From: Bacteroidota bacterium | Lineage (GTDB): Bacteria; Bacteroidota; Ignavibacteria; Ignavibacteriales; Ignavibacteriaceae | DNA: 57,824 nucleotides | Assembly (NCBI GenBank): GCA_021813585.1 | Contig: JAKAJV010000128.1 | Location: forward strand, 1-57,824 | Direction of reading: 5' to 3' | Shown: one piece after another, positions 35,173 to 43,107 of the stretch | Layout: each line of letters opens with the position of its first letter | Position numbering within the stretch: the stretch's first letter is position 1 | Translations under genes and position numbers: made by a program | The notes under the pieces: generated by a model | Databases searched by the model: none | Told to the model about the DNA's origin: nothing | What the model saw: only the letters and a program-made list of their open reading frames with translations

Positions 35173-35246
35173 GGCGGGGTAGCTCAGTAGGTCAGAGCAG
35201 TGGAATCATAATCCACGTGTCGGGGGTTCGAATCCCTCCCCCGCTA
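35173..35246 (+). tRNA. tRNA-Met(CAT), probably elongator
   Basis: Cloverleaf with acceptor GGCGGGG/CCCCGCT (first pair G-U), D-stem GCTC/GAGC and anticodon stem GTGGA/TCCAC around ATCATAA (anticodon CAT). The T-stem GGGGG/CCCTC holds TTCGAAT. The discriminator is A and CCA is not encoded. The lack of three G-C pairs at the base of the anticodon stem argues against initiator. A lysidine-modified tRNA-Ile2 also has CAT and cannot be fully excluded. Confidence 0.9.
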
Positions 35247-35265
35247 CGAATTTAAGGAGAAAATT

Positions 35266-35643
35266 ATGTATATGTTTTTAGTTTTTTTATCGTCAGTTGC
35301 TTCAATTTTATTGATGATTGTAGTGCTAATGCAAGCAAGTAAAGGAGACGGCCTTTCGGGTACATTCGGTGCCGCCGGAAGCATGGGTTCTATGTTCGGA
35401 ACCAGAAGAACGGCAGACTTTTTAAGCAAGGCTACCTGGTGGCTTGGCGGCAGCTTAGCAGTTCTGGCAATAGTTATCAATTTATTCTTTTTACCAGGTC
35501 AGACAACTGCCAGCCAGAGAGAAAGTATAATTCAGAAATCGGCTAGACCGACAGTTCCGCAGACTCCCACATTACCGTCTGAAAACCAGCAGAAAACTCA
35601 AACTAATACTCAAAGTCAGCCTAGCACACAGCCTAAAAAATAG
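35266..35643 (+). CDS. secG: Protein translocase subunit SecG
   Basis: 125 residues. Two transmembrane helices (about 2-22 and 59-80) flank the diagnostic Gly/Met-rich loop G-L-S-G-T-F-G-A-A-G-S-M-G-S-M-F-G (about 29-45). A Q/T/P-rich hydrophilic tail (about 85-125) is common in Bacteroidota SecG. It is the third subunit of the SecYEG inner-membrane channel and helps SecA-driven export. It begins 20 bp after tRNA-Met, so the two probably share a transcript from the promoter at 35124. AAGGAG is placed 9 nt before the ATG. Confidence 0.95.
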   Translation: MYMFLVFLSSVASILLMIVVLMQASKGDGLSGTFGAAGSMGSMFGTRRTADFLSKATWWLGGSLAVLAIVINLFFLPGQTTASQRESIIQKSARPTVPQTPTLPSENQQKTQTNTQSQPSTQPKK

Positions 35644-35660
35644 TTTATAGGTTTTATAAT

Positions 35661-35692
35661 AAAAAACCCGGGAAAATTTTTCCTGGGTTTTT
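35661..35692. terminator. Bidirectional terminator between secG and dacB
   Basis: A-run, ACCC-G-GGAAA, short loop, TTTCC-T-GGGT, T-run: a 12-13-bp stem with one G-U pair, with T tracts on both strands. It serves convergent genes. Confidence 0.8.
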
Positions 35693-35695
35693 CTT

Positions 35696-36967
35696 CTACT
35701 CGGTTTTGGTAAGAATTTCAATAATTTCATTTTCCACTTCTCTGTGAAGCAGTGTTCCGCCCGAGCTGAAATCAAATATCATACTGATAACCAAATCGTC
35801 ACCGCTAGCCGTTTTAAGATATCCGGATAATGAAGAAACGCCGTTAAGGGTGCCGGTTTTACCGTGAAAGTCATTCTCGGCCGAAGAACCGCGCATACGG
35901 TGTCTTAATGTTCCGTCTATACCTGCAATACTCAACGAATTATAGAAGTCGTCAAAATTTTTCATATCGAAGTACATTTTTTCGAGCAAACCGCAAATTG
36001 CCCCAACAGTCACTTTATCATATCTTGAAAGTCCTGAGCCGTCAACTATGGATGTACCCTCTGAATAAATTCCGTTATCCTTGAGAAACTTTAAAATAGT
36101 TTGAGTAGAATAAAAAGAATTACCCTGCTTTCCGGTAGCAACAGCGCCGATAGTTTTAAAGAGGCATTCAGCTAAAAAATTATCGCTTCGCTTGTTAATC
36201 CGCTTTACAAGATCTTTTAATAAAATTTTTGATTCTACCAGAACAACGCAGCCTGACGGGGTGATTCCCTTAATAGCACTCTTATTTACTTTTATTCCTT
36301 CCTCGGCAAGTTTATCGCGTAATAAGTTTGCAATATACAAGGGTGGATTTTTAATTTGAGAATAAACTTCCTTTACGCGATATCTTACGAGCCCTCTTCG
36401 TTTGTATTTTATTCTACGCTGCTCAAGTCTGCTATTGCGATCGATTACCAAGGCCGAAATTGGAGGGAGCTTAAGCTGCTGTGTATCGTCTGTAATCCAA
36501 TCGGACCGTGTATAAATTTCATCAAAGTAAGAGTCGTCTCCAATTATATTCCCTAAAATTTTCCTTATTCCCATCCGTTTTAATTCTATTACCATTTTTT
36601 CCAAATCTTCCGAAGTAAAAGTAGAATTACCGTAACCTTTTATATATAGATTTCCGTTTATAATTCCATCTTTAATATTCTTATCATCAGTCAAAATTTT
36701 TGTCGACAGGGGATAGTTGCCTCCTAAGATTGATAGTGCAATAGCGGTTGTAAAAAGCTTTGTGTTTGAGGCTGGAATAACCGACAGCGAATGATGAAGT
36801 TGAAAAATAGTATCTTTAGTTAAGGGATTGTAAATTAGAATTGCAGAATTGGTGGTGGATGGTAGCTTAGACAGTACCTCTCCAATTTTATCTCTGATAA
36901 TATTTTTATTTGTACCAAAGGATTGAGACAACAATATTAAAAACAGGAAAAAGATCCTTTTTACCAT
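35696..36967 (-). CDS. dacB: D-alanyl-D-alanine carboxypeptidase/endopeptidase (PBP4, DacB family)
   Basis: 423 residues with a signal peptide (KRIFFLFLILLSQSFG). It is a periplasmic class C penicillin-binding protein that trims or hydrolyses peptidoglycan cross-links. The active-site S-x-x-K is S-N-T-K in the VIPASNTKLFTTA stretch (about 63-75). The second motif lies in V-D-G-S-G-L-S-R-Y-D (about 308-317), where the usual third residue Asn of SxN is not evident. K-T-G is in F-H-G-K-T-G-T-L (about 369-376). It is monocistronic and convergent with secG. Confidence 0.93.
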   Translation of the reverse strand: MVKRIFFLFLILLSQSFGTNKNIIRDKIGEVLSKLPSTTNSAILIYNPLTKDTIFQLHHSLSVIPASNTKLFTTAIALSILGGNYPLSTKILTDDKNIKDGIINGNLYIKGYGNSTFTSEDLEKMVIELKRMGIRKILGNIIGDDSYFDEIYTRSDWITDDTQQLKLPPISALVIDRNSRLEQRRIKYKRRGLVRYRVKEVYSQIKNPPLYIANLLRDKLAEEGIKVNKSAIKGITPSGCVVLVESKILLKDLVKRINKRSDNFLAECLFKTIGAVATGKQGNSFYSTQTILKFLKDNGIYSEGTSIVDGSGLSRYDKVTVGAICGLLEKMYFDMKNFDDFYNSLSIAGIDGTLRHRMRGSSAENDFHGKTGTLNGVSSLSGYLKTASGDDLVISMIFDFSSGGTLLHREVENEIIEILTKTE

Positions 36968-37194
36968 CGAGTGAATTTTTGCTCCTTATTAGCAGCCAAT
37001 TTCAAAATTTGGAATATAGTCCAACTTGTTTATTTTAACTTTATTGATTGACAACATTTTCCAAGACTGAATTGGCAGTTCAAATAAATTAAAAATTATT
37101 GGGCAAATATAGAATTTTAGTAGATAAATGAAAGTCTTCTATCTGTGCATAATTCATTTTTTTTATAATTTAATTTTTTGATGCGGGAAAAATT

Positions 37195-38055
37195 ATGGCT
37201 AAAAAGAAAACGATTTTAAAAGCATATGAGGATATTAATTTTCTTAATTCATCAGAGGCAAGGATACTGCGAATTTTATCCGAATTCCTTCAGCCTCAGA
37301 AAGAATTTAAAAAACATAAAATAATAGATACGATAGTCTTTTTCGGGTCAGCCCGGCTAAAATCTAAAAAGGAAGCGATTACAGAGTTAAACAAATTTAA
37401 GACGATAAATCCGAAAACAACTCCAAAACTGGCAGAAGAACTTAGAAAAGCACAGCACCAGGTAAGCATGTCTAAGTATTATGAAGATGCCGTAGAGCTA
37501 TCTAGAAGACTAACCGAGTGGTCGATGAATCTTGAAACGTTCGCCAACAGATTTATAATATGCACCGGCGGGGGACCCGGCATAATGGAAGCGGCAAATA
37601 AAGGTGCTAAGCTTGCAGGAGGCTATTCCATAGGGCTTAACATAAGCATTCCGTTTGAACAATTTGTTAACAAATATGTAAGTCCCGAATTAAGTTTTGA
37701 GTTCCATTATTTTTTTATGAGAAAATTTTGGTTTGCTTATTTGGCTAAGTGCTTAATAGTATTTCCAGGGGGATTTGGTACTATGGATGAATTTTTCGAA
37801 ATGCTTACTCTTGTTCAAACAGGAAAAATTAAGAAGAAAATGCTGCTTGTGGTTTATGATGAAAAGTATTGGAGGGACATAATTAATTTTGAAGGATTAA
37901 TAGATAACGGTGTAATAAATAGACCCGATTTGAATTTACTGACGTTTTGTAATTCGGTAGATGAAGCTTTTAACTGTATAGTAAAGCATTTTGATAGGCA
38001 TTATTTAAGTAAAAAAGAACCCGAACTATTTGAGCCGGTTGCGGCACTGAAATAA
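37195..38055 (+). CDS. LOG-family (TIGR00730-type) nucleotide hydrolase-like protein
   Basis: 286 residues with the Rossmann-like LOG fold. The two signatures are clear: G-G-G-P-G-I-M-E-A-A-N-K-G-A (about 125-138) and P-G-G-F-G-T-M-D-E-F-F-E (about 191-202). Family members cleave nucleoside 5'-monophosphates, including cytokinin ribotides in plants and actinobacteria; older databases call them lysine decarboxylases, which is not supported. The N-terminal about 60 residues are an extra helical extension. Cytoplasmic. It is monocistronic and convergent with rpsU. Its natural substrate is unknown. Confidence 0.88.
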   Translation: MAKKKTILKAYEDINFLNSSEARILRILSEFLQPQKEFKKHKIIDTIVFFGSARLKSKKEAITELNKFKTINPKTTPKLAEELRKAQHQVSMSKYYEDAVELSRRLTEWSMNLETFANRFIICTGGGPGIMEAANKGAKLAGGYSIGLNISIPFEQFVNKYVSPELSFEFHYFFMRKFWFAYLAKCLIVFPGGFGTMDEFFEMLTLVQTGKIKKKMLLVVYDEKYWRDIINFEGLIDNGVINRPDLNLLTFCNSVDEAFNCIVKHFDRHYLSKKEPELFEPVAALK

Positions 38056-38077
38056 AAAACCCCGATTAAATCGGGGT
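38054..38077 (-). terminator. Rho-independent terminator of the rpsU transcript
   Basis: Stem ACCCCGAT (38059-38066) / ATCGGGGT (38070-38077). The T-run (A on + strand, 38054-38059) follows it only on the minus strand, so it serves rpsU, although it lies next to the stop codon of the plus-strand gene. Confidence 0.8.
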
Positions 38078-38083
38078 GAAAAC

Positions 38084-38275
38084 TTATTCCATATTATCCG
38101 TTCGGTGTGCACGCCTTGCAGCTTTAAGTTTTTCCATCCGTTTCTTAATTGAAGGCTTTACGAAAAACGTTCTCTTTTTATATTCTTTAAGAATGCCAGA
38201 TCTCTCGTATTTCTTCTTAAATCTTCTTAGAGCTTTATCGATGGATTCGTTCTCGCCAATTGTAATACCTACCAA
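38084..38275 (-). CDS. rpsU: 30S ribosomal protein S21
   Basis: 63 residues, highly basic, with the S21 layout V-x-I-T-x-x-x-x-E-S-I-D-K-A-L-R-R-F-K-K-K followed by K-K-R-x-F-F-x-K-P-S and K-A-A-R-R-A-H. S21 binds the 30S platform near the anti-Shine-Dalgarno end of 16S rRNA. The start codon is TTG at 38275, which is decided by a strong GAGGTGA ribosome-binding site about 8 nt upstream; no in-frame ATG is available at a sensible place. It is 25 bp after the zinc-ribbon gene and shares its transcript. Confidence 0.95.
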   Translation of the reverse strand: MVGITIGENESIDKALRRFKKKYERSGILKEYKKRTFFVKPSIKKRMEKLKAARRAHRTDNME

Positions 38276-38300
38276 ATTTTTTCACCTCGCTTTTTGGTCT

Positions 38301-38687
38301 TTATAAGTTTATGGATTCGATTAATTTTTTTAATCCGGATTTTTGAAATTCAACTGAAATAGAACTATGACCGTTTGATAATATTTCTTTTGATACCACT
38401 TTTCCAAAATCGTCCCAGTTTTTATGATATATAGCTTCTCCTACCGAAAATGATTTTGTGGGAGAATAAAGTGTGCAATCTTCGTTTTCAATTCCTTCCA
38501 AAGAAATTTTGTTTCCTTTAACGTCCTCCGTTAAATTAACAACCATAGTCTGCTTGCATTTCTTGCATTTAGCCCAATATTTGTTTTCGCCTTCGGAACC
38601 TAGCACCTCCCCGGTCAATTCCATTTTCTTTACTGTATTGCAAAAAGGACAAAAAACCTCAACATTTTTAACTCTAGCCATTCTCAT
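38301..38687 (-). CDS. Zinc-ribbon protein with C-terminal SH3-like/CarD-like segment
   Basis: 128 residues. The N-terminal half carries C-P-F-C (about 13-16) and C-K-K-C (about 41-44), a four-Cys zinc ribbon. The C-terminal half has Y-S-P-T-K-S-F-S-V-G-E-A-I-Y-H-K-N-W-D-D-F-G-K-V-V (about 74-98). This resembles the V-G-x-x-I-x-H-x-x-F-G-x-G-x-V motif of short SH3-like barrels found in CarD/TRCF-type and other nucleic-acid proteins. It lies directly upstream of rpsU, so a role in transcription or translation is plausible but not shown. AAAGGAAAA precedes the ATG. Confidence 0.65.
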   Translation of the reverse strand: MRMARVKNVEVFCPFCNTVKKMELTGEVLGSEGENKYWAKCKKCKQTMVVNLTEDVKGNKISLEGIENEDCTLYSPTKSFSVGEAIYHKNWDDFGKVVSKEILSNGHSSISVEFQKSGLKKLIESINL

Positions 38688-38712
38688 TTTTCCTTTACGA
38701 AAATTCGAACTG

Positions 38713-38744
38713 TAAAAATATGAAATAATATAGGGATAAGCAAA
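38713..38744 (-). promoter_or_regulatory. Promoter of the zinc-ribbon/rpsU operon
   Basis: On the minus strand TTTG (38744-38741), exactly 20 nt, then TATTTTTA (38720-38713), one base from TAnnTTTG. It ends 26 bp before the ATG. Confidence 0.5.
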
Positions 38745-38766
38745 CTTTTATGATTTAGTAGATGAC

Positions 38767-38878
38767 CCCGCTCTAAAAAGGTCATTCTCGTCAAACGGGA
38801 CTCTAAAAAGTTTATTATTTGGAATAGATTCCAACTTTCGAGGGAATGACTTTCCAATATTCATGCTTTTTAGGGCGG
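38767..38878. repeat. Nested imperfect inverted repeat, MITE/REP-like
   Basis: Outer arms CCGCTCTAAAAAG (38768-38780) and CTTTTTAGGGCGG (38866-38878). Inner arms GTCATTCTCG (38781-38790) and an imperfect CGAGGGAATGAC (38839-38850). CTCTAAAAAG is also repeated directly at 38771 and 38801. The inner GTCATTC/GAATGAC ends are like those of common bacterial interspersed palindromes. Confidence 0.6.
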
Positions 38879-38943
38879 ACAAATAGATAAAATAGATATG
38901 TACTTATTTATTAAGACAATTATCCAATTTTTAGTTTCATTTT

Positions 38944-40410
38944 TTAATCAGTTATTAACCCGTTTTTTATTTCCCCCGTTTTATTCGTTAAATCAAATAG
39001 AAAGCCGTTTAAAACAATAAATTTTACCTCATCATTCTTTTTAATGACTAGATTTGGTACTAAGCCTACTTTAATGCCTTCGAAGTCGGCCGGATCAATT
39101 GTTTTAATAATATTTATCGGAAGAGTACAGTAATCTGCAATTTTATCCTTTGAGCTCAAAATTACATTTGTAAATCCTTCCTTATATAAATCGATAAAAT
39201 TAAGTTTTTCTAATTCACCGAAGGAATTAAAAATTTTAGGGAATGTTTTTCCCGGCGATACCTCAAATCCGTTAAGGTCAATGTCTTCATAACCGAAATA
39301 GACCGATAAATCACCGATATCTTCAGTGGTCGATTTGTAATAAAATCCATCACAGTTGCCGGTATTTTCCTCGGTACGTGTTATTCCGATATCAAGTGTA
39401 TAATCAATCCCGTTCTTTTTATATCTCAAGTTCCTAATAATCAAATTCATTATGTCTTTTTCATTAAATGGAATCTTGTCATAAGTTTCCAAAGGCTCAT
39501 TCAAATAGGATTTTTCTGCGATGCTGTATATTGCAGACATTAGAGCGACAAAATTTAATTTTCTTATGAATTGCTTTTCGGGATCGTTCTCCCAGCCACC
39601 GGATTCGATTAGTATGGTGCTTGTTCCCCACTTTTGAAAATTATCACCGAAGGCACGCGGTTCAAAGTCATCAGGATATTTTGCAATATGTCCGGGAATA
39701 AAGTTTGTCATTATATTACTCACACTGCCGATCAGCTTAATGGATTTTGAACGGATACTGTCGATTGATTTTTCGTAATTCATTGCAGGGGCTAAAAAAG
39801 ATAGAGTTGCAGGTTTAAAATTATGGCCTGCCGAATTTAATATACTCTGGTCATGCAAATTGAATCCGAACTCGGCCTTAATTTCATCAAATGTGTTTTT
39901 TAATATTTGGGCTTCCGGAGTTTGCTGCAAAATTGCATCCCTGTTGATGTCTATCTCGAAAAGATTTCTTCTTTGAAATATTTCGGCTCCGTCCGGATTT
40001 ACCATAGGCATAAAATAAATTGATGTATTAGATAATATCTTTTCCCGAATATCGTTGAAGGAATCATTTGATGAGAAAAAGTTAAATATATCGAAAAGGG
40101 CCATTGTTGCCGTCGATTCATCGCCGTGCATCTGGGACCATAAGAAAATTTTCGATTTTCCGTCTCCGATTTTTATGAGATAAACATCCCTTCCGCCGGC
40201 GGATTTACCCGCAGTTTTTACGACGAATTTCCCGTCCTTTCCCAGCTTCTCAATCAGCGGCACAATATCCGAATGTCTGAACCTTCTTTTTGCCAACGAC
40301 GCTTCTTTATACTGCGGATAATTATAAAACAGTCGGTTTGCGAATTCAATATCCTGAGCCATTGCCATTTCACCTAATATTATAAAAGTAAATAATAAAT
40401 ATTTGAACAT
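38944..40410 (-). CDS. M14-family zinc carboxypeptidase, secreted
   Basis: 488 residues with a signal peptide (FKYLLFTFIILGEMAMAQ). The M14 catalytic set is visible: zinc ligands H and E in Q-M-H-G-D-E-S-T (about 93-100), substrate-binding N-R-D in D-I-N-R-D (about 149), the third ligand His in N-L-H-D-Q-S (about 200), and a late Glu in L-I-E-S-G-G-W-E (about 273). It should remove C-terminal residues from peptides in the periplasm or outside. The C-terminal about 170 residues form an extra domain of unknown role without a sorting motif. It is monocistronic. Confidence 0.9.
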   Translation of the reverse strand: MFKYLLFTFIILGEMAMAQDIEFANRLFYNYPQYKEASLAKRRFRHSDIVPLIEKLGKDGKFVVKTAGKSAGGRDVYLIKIGDGKSKIFLWSQMHGDESTATMALFDIFNFFSSNDSFNDIREKILSNTSIYFMPMVNPDGAEIFQRRNLFEIDINRDAILQQTPEAQILKNTFDEIKAEFGFNLHDQSILNSAGHNFKPATLSFLAPAMNYEKSIDSIRSKSIKLIGSVSNIMTNFIPGHIAKYPDDFEPRAFGDNFQKWGTSTILIESGGWENDPEKQFIRKLNFVALMSAIYSIAEKSYLNEPLETYDKIPFNEKDIMNLIIRNLRYKKNGIDYTLDIGITRTEENTGNCDGFYYKSTTEDIGDLSVYFGYEDIDLNGFEVSPGKTFPKIFNSFGELEKLNFIDLYKEGFTNVILSSKDKIADYCTLPINIIKTIDPADFEGIKVGLVPNLVIKKNDEVKFIVLNGFLFDLTNKTGEIKNGLITD

Positions 40411-40507
40411 GATCTTTTCAAATTTATTTGCGCTCTAATTTATTTATTACGGATGTTTAATGCAAAAATTGAATTGAGGTTAATTGCCTGCACGGCAGGA
40501 AAATCAT

Positions 40508-41242
40508 TTATAAAGCTACTCCCAGTCTTTCCTCAAAATCCTCAATCAACTTTAAAGGCTGGGGAGAAATAGCAAAGCAGTAAAGCGGATATAGGTTAGA
40601 GAAAGTCTTAATCGCTTCAATTAAAAAGTCTTCGGAATAAACAAGCTTGTTGACGAGAGGCAGCTTCTTTTGCAGGATTATGTACTTAATTTTCTCCATT
40701 AAAGAAATATTCTTAGCCGCATTGAATTTTGATACCGGTTGGACTGATTCTTTTCCCAGCTCATAAAATCCGAATTTATTATTAATCTTAAAGCGGCTGC
40801 ATGTTTCTATTATTTCCTTCTTATAACTAAATAAGTTCCGGTTGAAGTATAAATTTTCCTGCGGCGAATTATTGATGAACAAGCCGTACTCAATTCCGGC
40901 CATATCCAAGTATACAAAAAATTCGCTGTCCATTTTGAATCGCCCGAAGTGGATGAGAAAATACGTCTTATAAGGAACGCCTTTGGTAAACCTCATGTCC
41001 TTGTTAATGCGCATCATCGTTTTATTGAACTTAGGCTCTGTGCGTATGGATGGATTTAAATGATTGAAGAATTGACCTATCGAAGTAATAAAGGATTTAG
41101 AAGGCAAAACAAGTTTCTCTTCGTACCTGCTTCTGTTTTTAGCAAACCATGCAGTATTGTTATTCTTGTCTTTTGAAAGATCGGCTAAAAATTTGAAAGC
41201 GTCTTTATTAAATCCGGAAAATGGAGGAATTACACTGCTCAA
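40508..41242 (-). CDS. DUF2461/TIGR02453-family protein
   Basis: 244 residues matching the DUF2461 family: F-L-x-x-L-x-x-x-N-N-x-x-W-F-x-x-N-R-x-x-Y-E near the N-terminus (about 17-42), then the F-N-K-T-M-M-R-I-N-K-D-M-R-F segment with P-Y-K-T-Y (about 78-98). The function of the family is unknown. The start codon is TTG (41242-41240), and it overlaps the stop codon of the upstream outer-membrane gene by 4 nt (TTGA). Translation is therefore probably coupled to that gene. Cytoplasmic, no signal peptide. Confidence 0.85.
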   Translation of the reverse strand: MSSVIPPFSGFNKDAFKFLADLSKDKNNNTAWFAKNRSRYEEKLVLPSKSFITSIGQFFNHLNPSIRTEPKFNKTMMRINKDMRFTKGVPYKTYFLIHFGRFKMDSEFFVYLDMAGIEYGLFINNSPQENLYFNRNLFSYKKEIIETCSRFKINNKFGFYELGKESVQPVSKFNAAKNISLMEKIKYIILQKKLPLVNKLVYSEDFLIEAIKTFSNLYPLYCFAISPQPLKLIEDFEERLGVAL

Positions 41243-41883
41243 TACATTGTACCGAGATTTAATGTTATATAGAATCCGCCAAGGTTATTCTCACTTCTTC
41301 CTTGCAGAATTTCTATGCCTTTATTAAAAAGATGAATGACATAGTACCGCATGTTAATTCCTACAAGATTGGATTTGTCAATCCCGAAATTGGCGCCGAA
41401 GCCGACGTAGCCGCCAATGGTATAATTGGCATGAGCTCTTCCGAAAGAGCTGAAATATTCCTCGCTGGCGGGAGTGGTTAACACAATAGAAGGGCCTAAT
41501 GCAATGTTGATGTAGGGTCTTAAATTATCGTAAATAACATTTTCAAAAAGCCTGTATTGAATACCGAAGTTCAAAGGTATAAGGAATGCGCGGTTTATTT
41601 TTCCCGCAGTATAGGTATTTCCCCAATAATCCACAAAAGTAAATTCCCTGGGATCCTGCGCTTCGGAAACCGAAATATCCGTAAATCCTGTAATCAGGTC
41701 GTTTAGCTGTCTTCTGTAAAAACCTCCCAGCCCAAAACCGCCTTCGCTGAACATTATATCCAATCCCCATGCATTAGCCGGAAACTTTATCGGCGGCTTG
41801 GGCGGCGCTAATTCTCCTATGCCTTGAGCATTTACATTTAGAAAGGGAATTAGTAATATTGCTGTTAAAAGTAAGGTTTTCAT
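41239..41883 (-). CDS. Small outer-membrane beta-barrel protein
   Basis: 214 residues. The signal peptide (KTLLLTAILLIPFLNVNAQ) is followed by a Pro-rich linker (LAPPKPPIKFP) and alternating amphipathic strands with many Gly/aromatic residues (GGFGLGGFYRRQL, LIPLNFGIQYRLF, YTIGGYVGFGANFG, GGFYITLNLG). This suggests an eight-stranded barrel of about 170 residues. The function is unknown. It overlaps the DUF2461 gene by 4 nt. Confidence 0.75.
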   Translation of the reverse strand: MKTLLLTAILLIPFLNVNAQGIGELAPPKPPIKFPANAWGLDIMFSEGGFGLGGFYRRQLNDLITGFTDISVSEAQDPREFTFVDYWGNTYTAGKINRAFLIPLNFGIQYRLFENVIYDNLRPYINIALGPSIVLTTPASEEYFSSFGRAHANYTIGGYVGFGANFGIDKSNLVGINMRYYVIHLFNKGIEILQGRSENNLGGFYITLNLGTMY

Positions 41884-41951
41884 TTTTTATTTTTATTGTT
41901 TAAAATAACTAACCATAAGATAATTTCAACAGAAAAATTTATCAAGTACTT

Positions 41952-42569
41952 ATGACAAATTCCGTAAATCAAGTAATCAACTTCGAAAAAACTGTCCTTG
42001 ACGAATCAATAGAAACTGATTTATCCGGGCTAACATCTGCCTGGAAGGATTTGATTGAAGCTGGAGAATTTATACGCCCCGGCAGCTTATTGATTGTTAA
42101 CGGCGTGAATATAATGGATGCTGCATTCGCTTCAAAAGCCGGCTTTAATGTTACGTTAAAAGATATTTCCTGCTGCGAAACAAATCTTATTGAAGAATTA
42201 CTTTGCAGCAGCCCCGAAGTAAAGTTAATCGATGAAAATATTTTTTCAAAAGAAAGCAGCCGCTATTCAAATTTTGACTATGTTTATGAAACCGCGTTTT
42301 CTTTAATTCTCCCTTCGGAAAGGAAAAATTATATCCAAAGCTTAAGCCGGCTGATAAAACCGGGCGGAAGATTAATCACCATTTTCGTTCCAAACAACAA
42401 AAACGGAGAAAATGAATCTGCTTCCGTAAATGCCGTAGTATACCATAAAATTGCTGCGGAGTTTTTAAAGCTGGAGTTCTCATCGAAATATTTACTATCC
42501 TCTAAGAAATCAAAAAAAGAAGAGGTGCTTCAGGTGTATATTAAGCCTGTAGAACAAGCCGGAATTTAA
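41952..42569 (+). CDS. TPMT-like SAM methyltransferase homologue with degenerate SAM motif
   Basis: 205 residues with the outline of thiopurine-methyltransferase-like class I enzymes: the end of a W-x-D-L-I-E-A-G N-terminal part, a motif-I position (L-L-I-V-N-G-V-N-I-M-D-A-A-F), V-T-L-K-D-I-S at strand 2, and F-D-Y-V-Y-E-T-A-F-S-L-I-L-P-S-E-R and L-I-K-P-G-G-R-L-I-T-I-F later (about 110-155). The usual G-C-G-x-G of motif I is replaced by N-G-V-N, so SAM binding may be lost. It is followed after 28 bp by a CYTH gene and seems to head a three-gene operon. Confidence 0.6.
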   Translation: MTNSVNQVINFEKTVLDESIETDLSGLTSAWKDLIEAGEFIRPGSLLIVNGVNIMDAAFASKAGFNVTLKDISCCETNLIEELLCSSPEVKLIDENIFSKESSRYSNFDYVYETAFSLILPSERKNYIQSLSRLIKPGGRLITIFVPNNKNGENESASVNAVVYHKIAAEFLKLEFSSKYLLSSKKSKKEEVLQVYIKPVEQAGI

Positions 42570-42597
42570 ATTCTTACTAATGTAAAAGGAAAATTAA

Positions 42598-43107
42598 ATG
42601 CCTCTTAATTTGGAGTTAAAAATTAAACTGGATTCTTATGACTCAATTAAAAAAAAACTTTCTAAAATAAAGGCGGAATTTGTTAAGACGCTTAAGCAGA
42701 AAGATGTTTATTACAAAATCAATTCGGGGCTGCTTAAGCTAAGAATTGAAAACGGCAGCCAGAGCATTATAAAATATTTAAGAGATGAAAAAGGGAAGGA
42801 TAGGTTTTCTAATTTTGAAGTGCTGCATTTTTCTTCCGGCGACGCGGAAAAATTCTTTAAAGATATGTATAAGGTCGAGACTATAGTTGAAAAGAAAAGA
42901 CAGTTATTTATTTTCGATAATACACGGGTGCACTTAGATGAAGTGAAAGGACTCGGGAAGTTCCTTGAACTTGAAACTTTGGTATTAGACGGGAAAAGGG
43001 ACGCACAGAGAAGATATAATGAAATTGTAAGACTGTTGTCATTAGACCGGTATGAATCAATTAGAAAATCATACCGTGACTTGATGCTAGAGAAAAAGAT
43101 AAAATGA
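42598..43107 (+). CDS. CYTH-domain protein (class IV adenylate cyclase/thiamine-triphosphatase-like)
   Basis: 169 residues covering one CYTH triphosphate-tunnel domain. The opening E-L-K-I-K-L is a variant of the E-x-E-x-K motif, in which the second acidic residue is Lys. Other features fit: K-Q-K-D-V-Y-Y (about 36), L-K-L-R-I-E (about 45), V-E-K-K-R-Q-L-F (about 97) and V-H-L-D-E-V-K-G-L-G-K-F-L-E-L-E-T (about 109-125). Members hydrolyse organic or inorganic triphosphates or make cAMP. The gene overlaps the next by 4 nt (ATGA). The actual substrate is unknown. Confidence 0.8.
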   Translation: MPLNLELKIKLDSYDSIKKKLSKIKAEFVKTLKQKDVYYKINSGLLKLRIENGSQSIIKYLRDEKGKDRFSNFEVLHFSSGDAEKFFKDMYKVETIVEKKRQLFIFDNTRVHLDEVKGLGKFLELETLVLDGKRDAQRRYNEIVRLLSLDRYESIRKSYRDLMLEKKIK

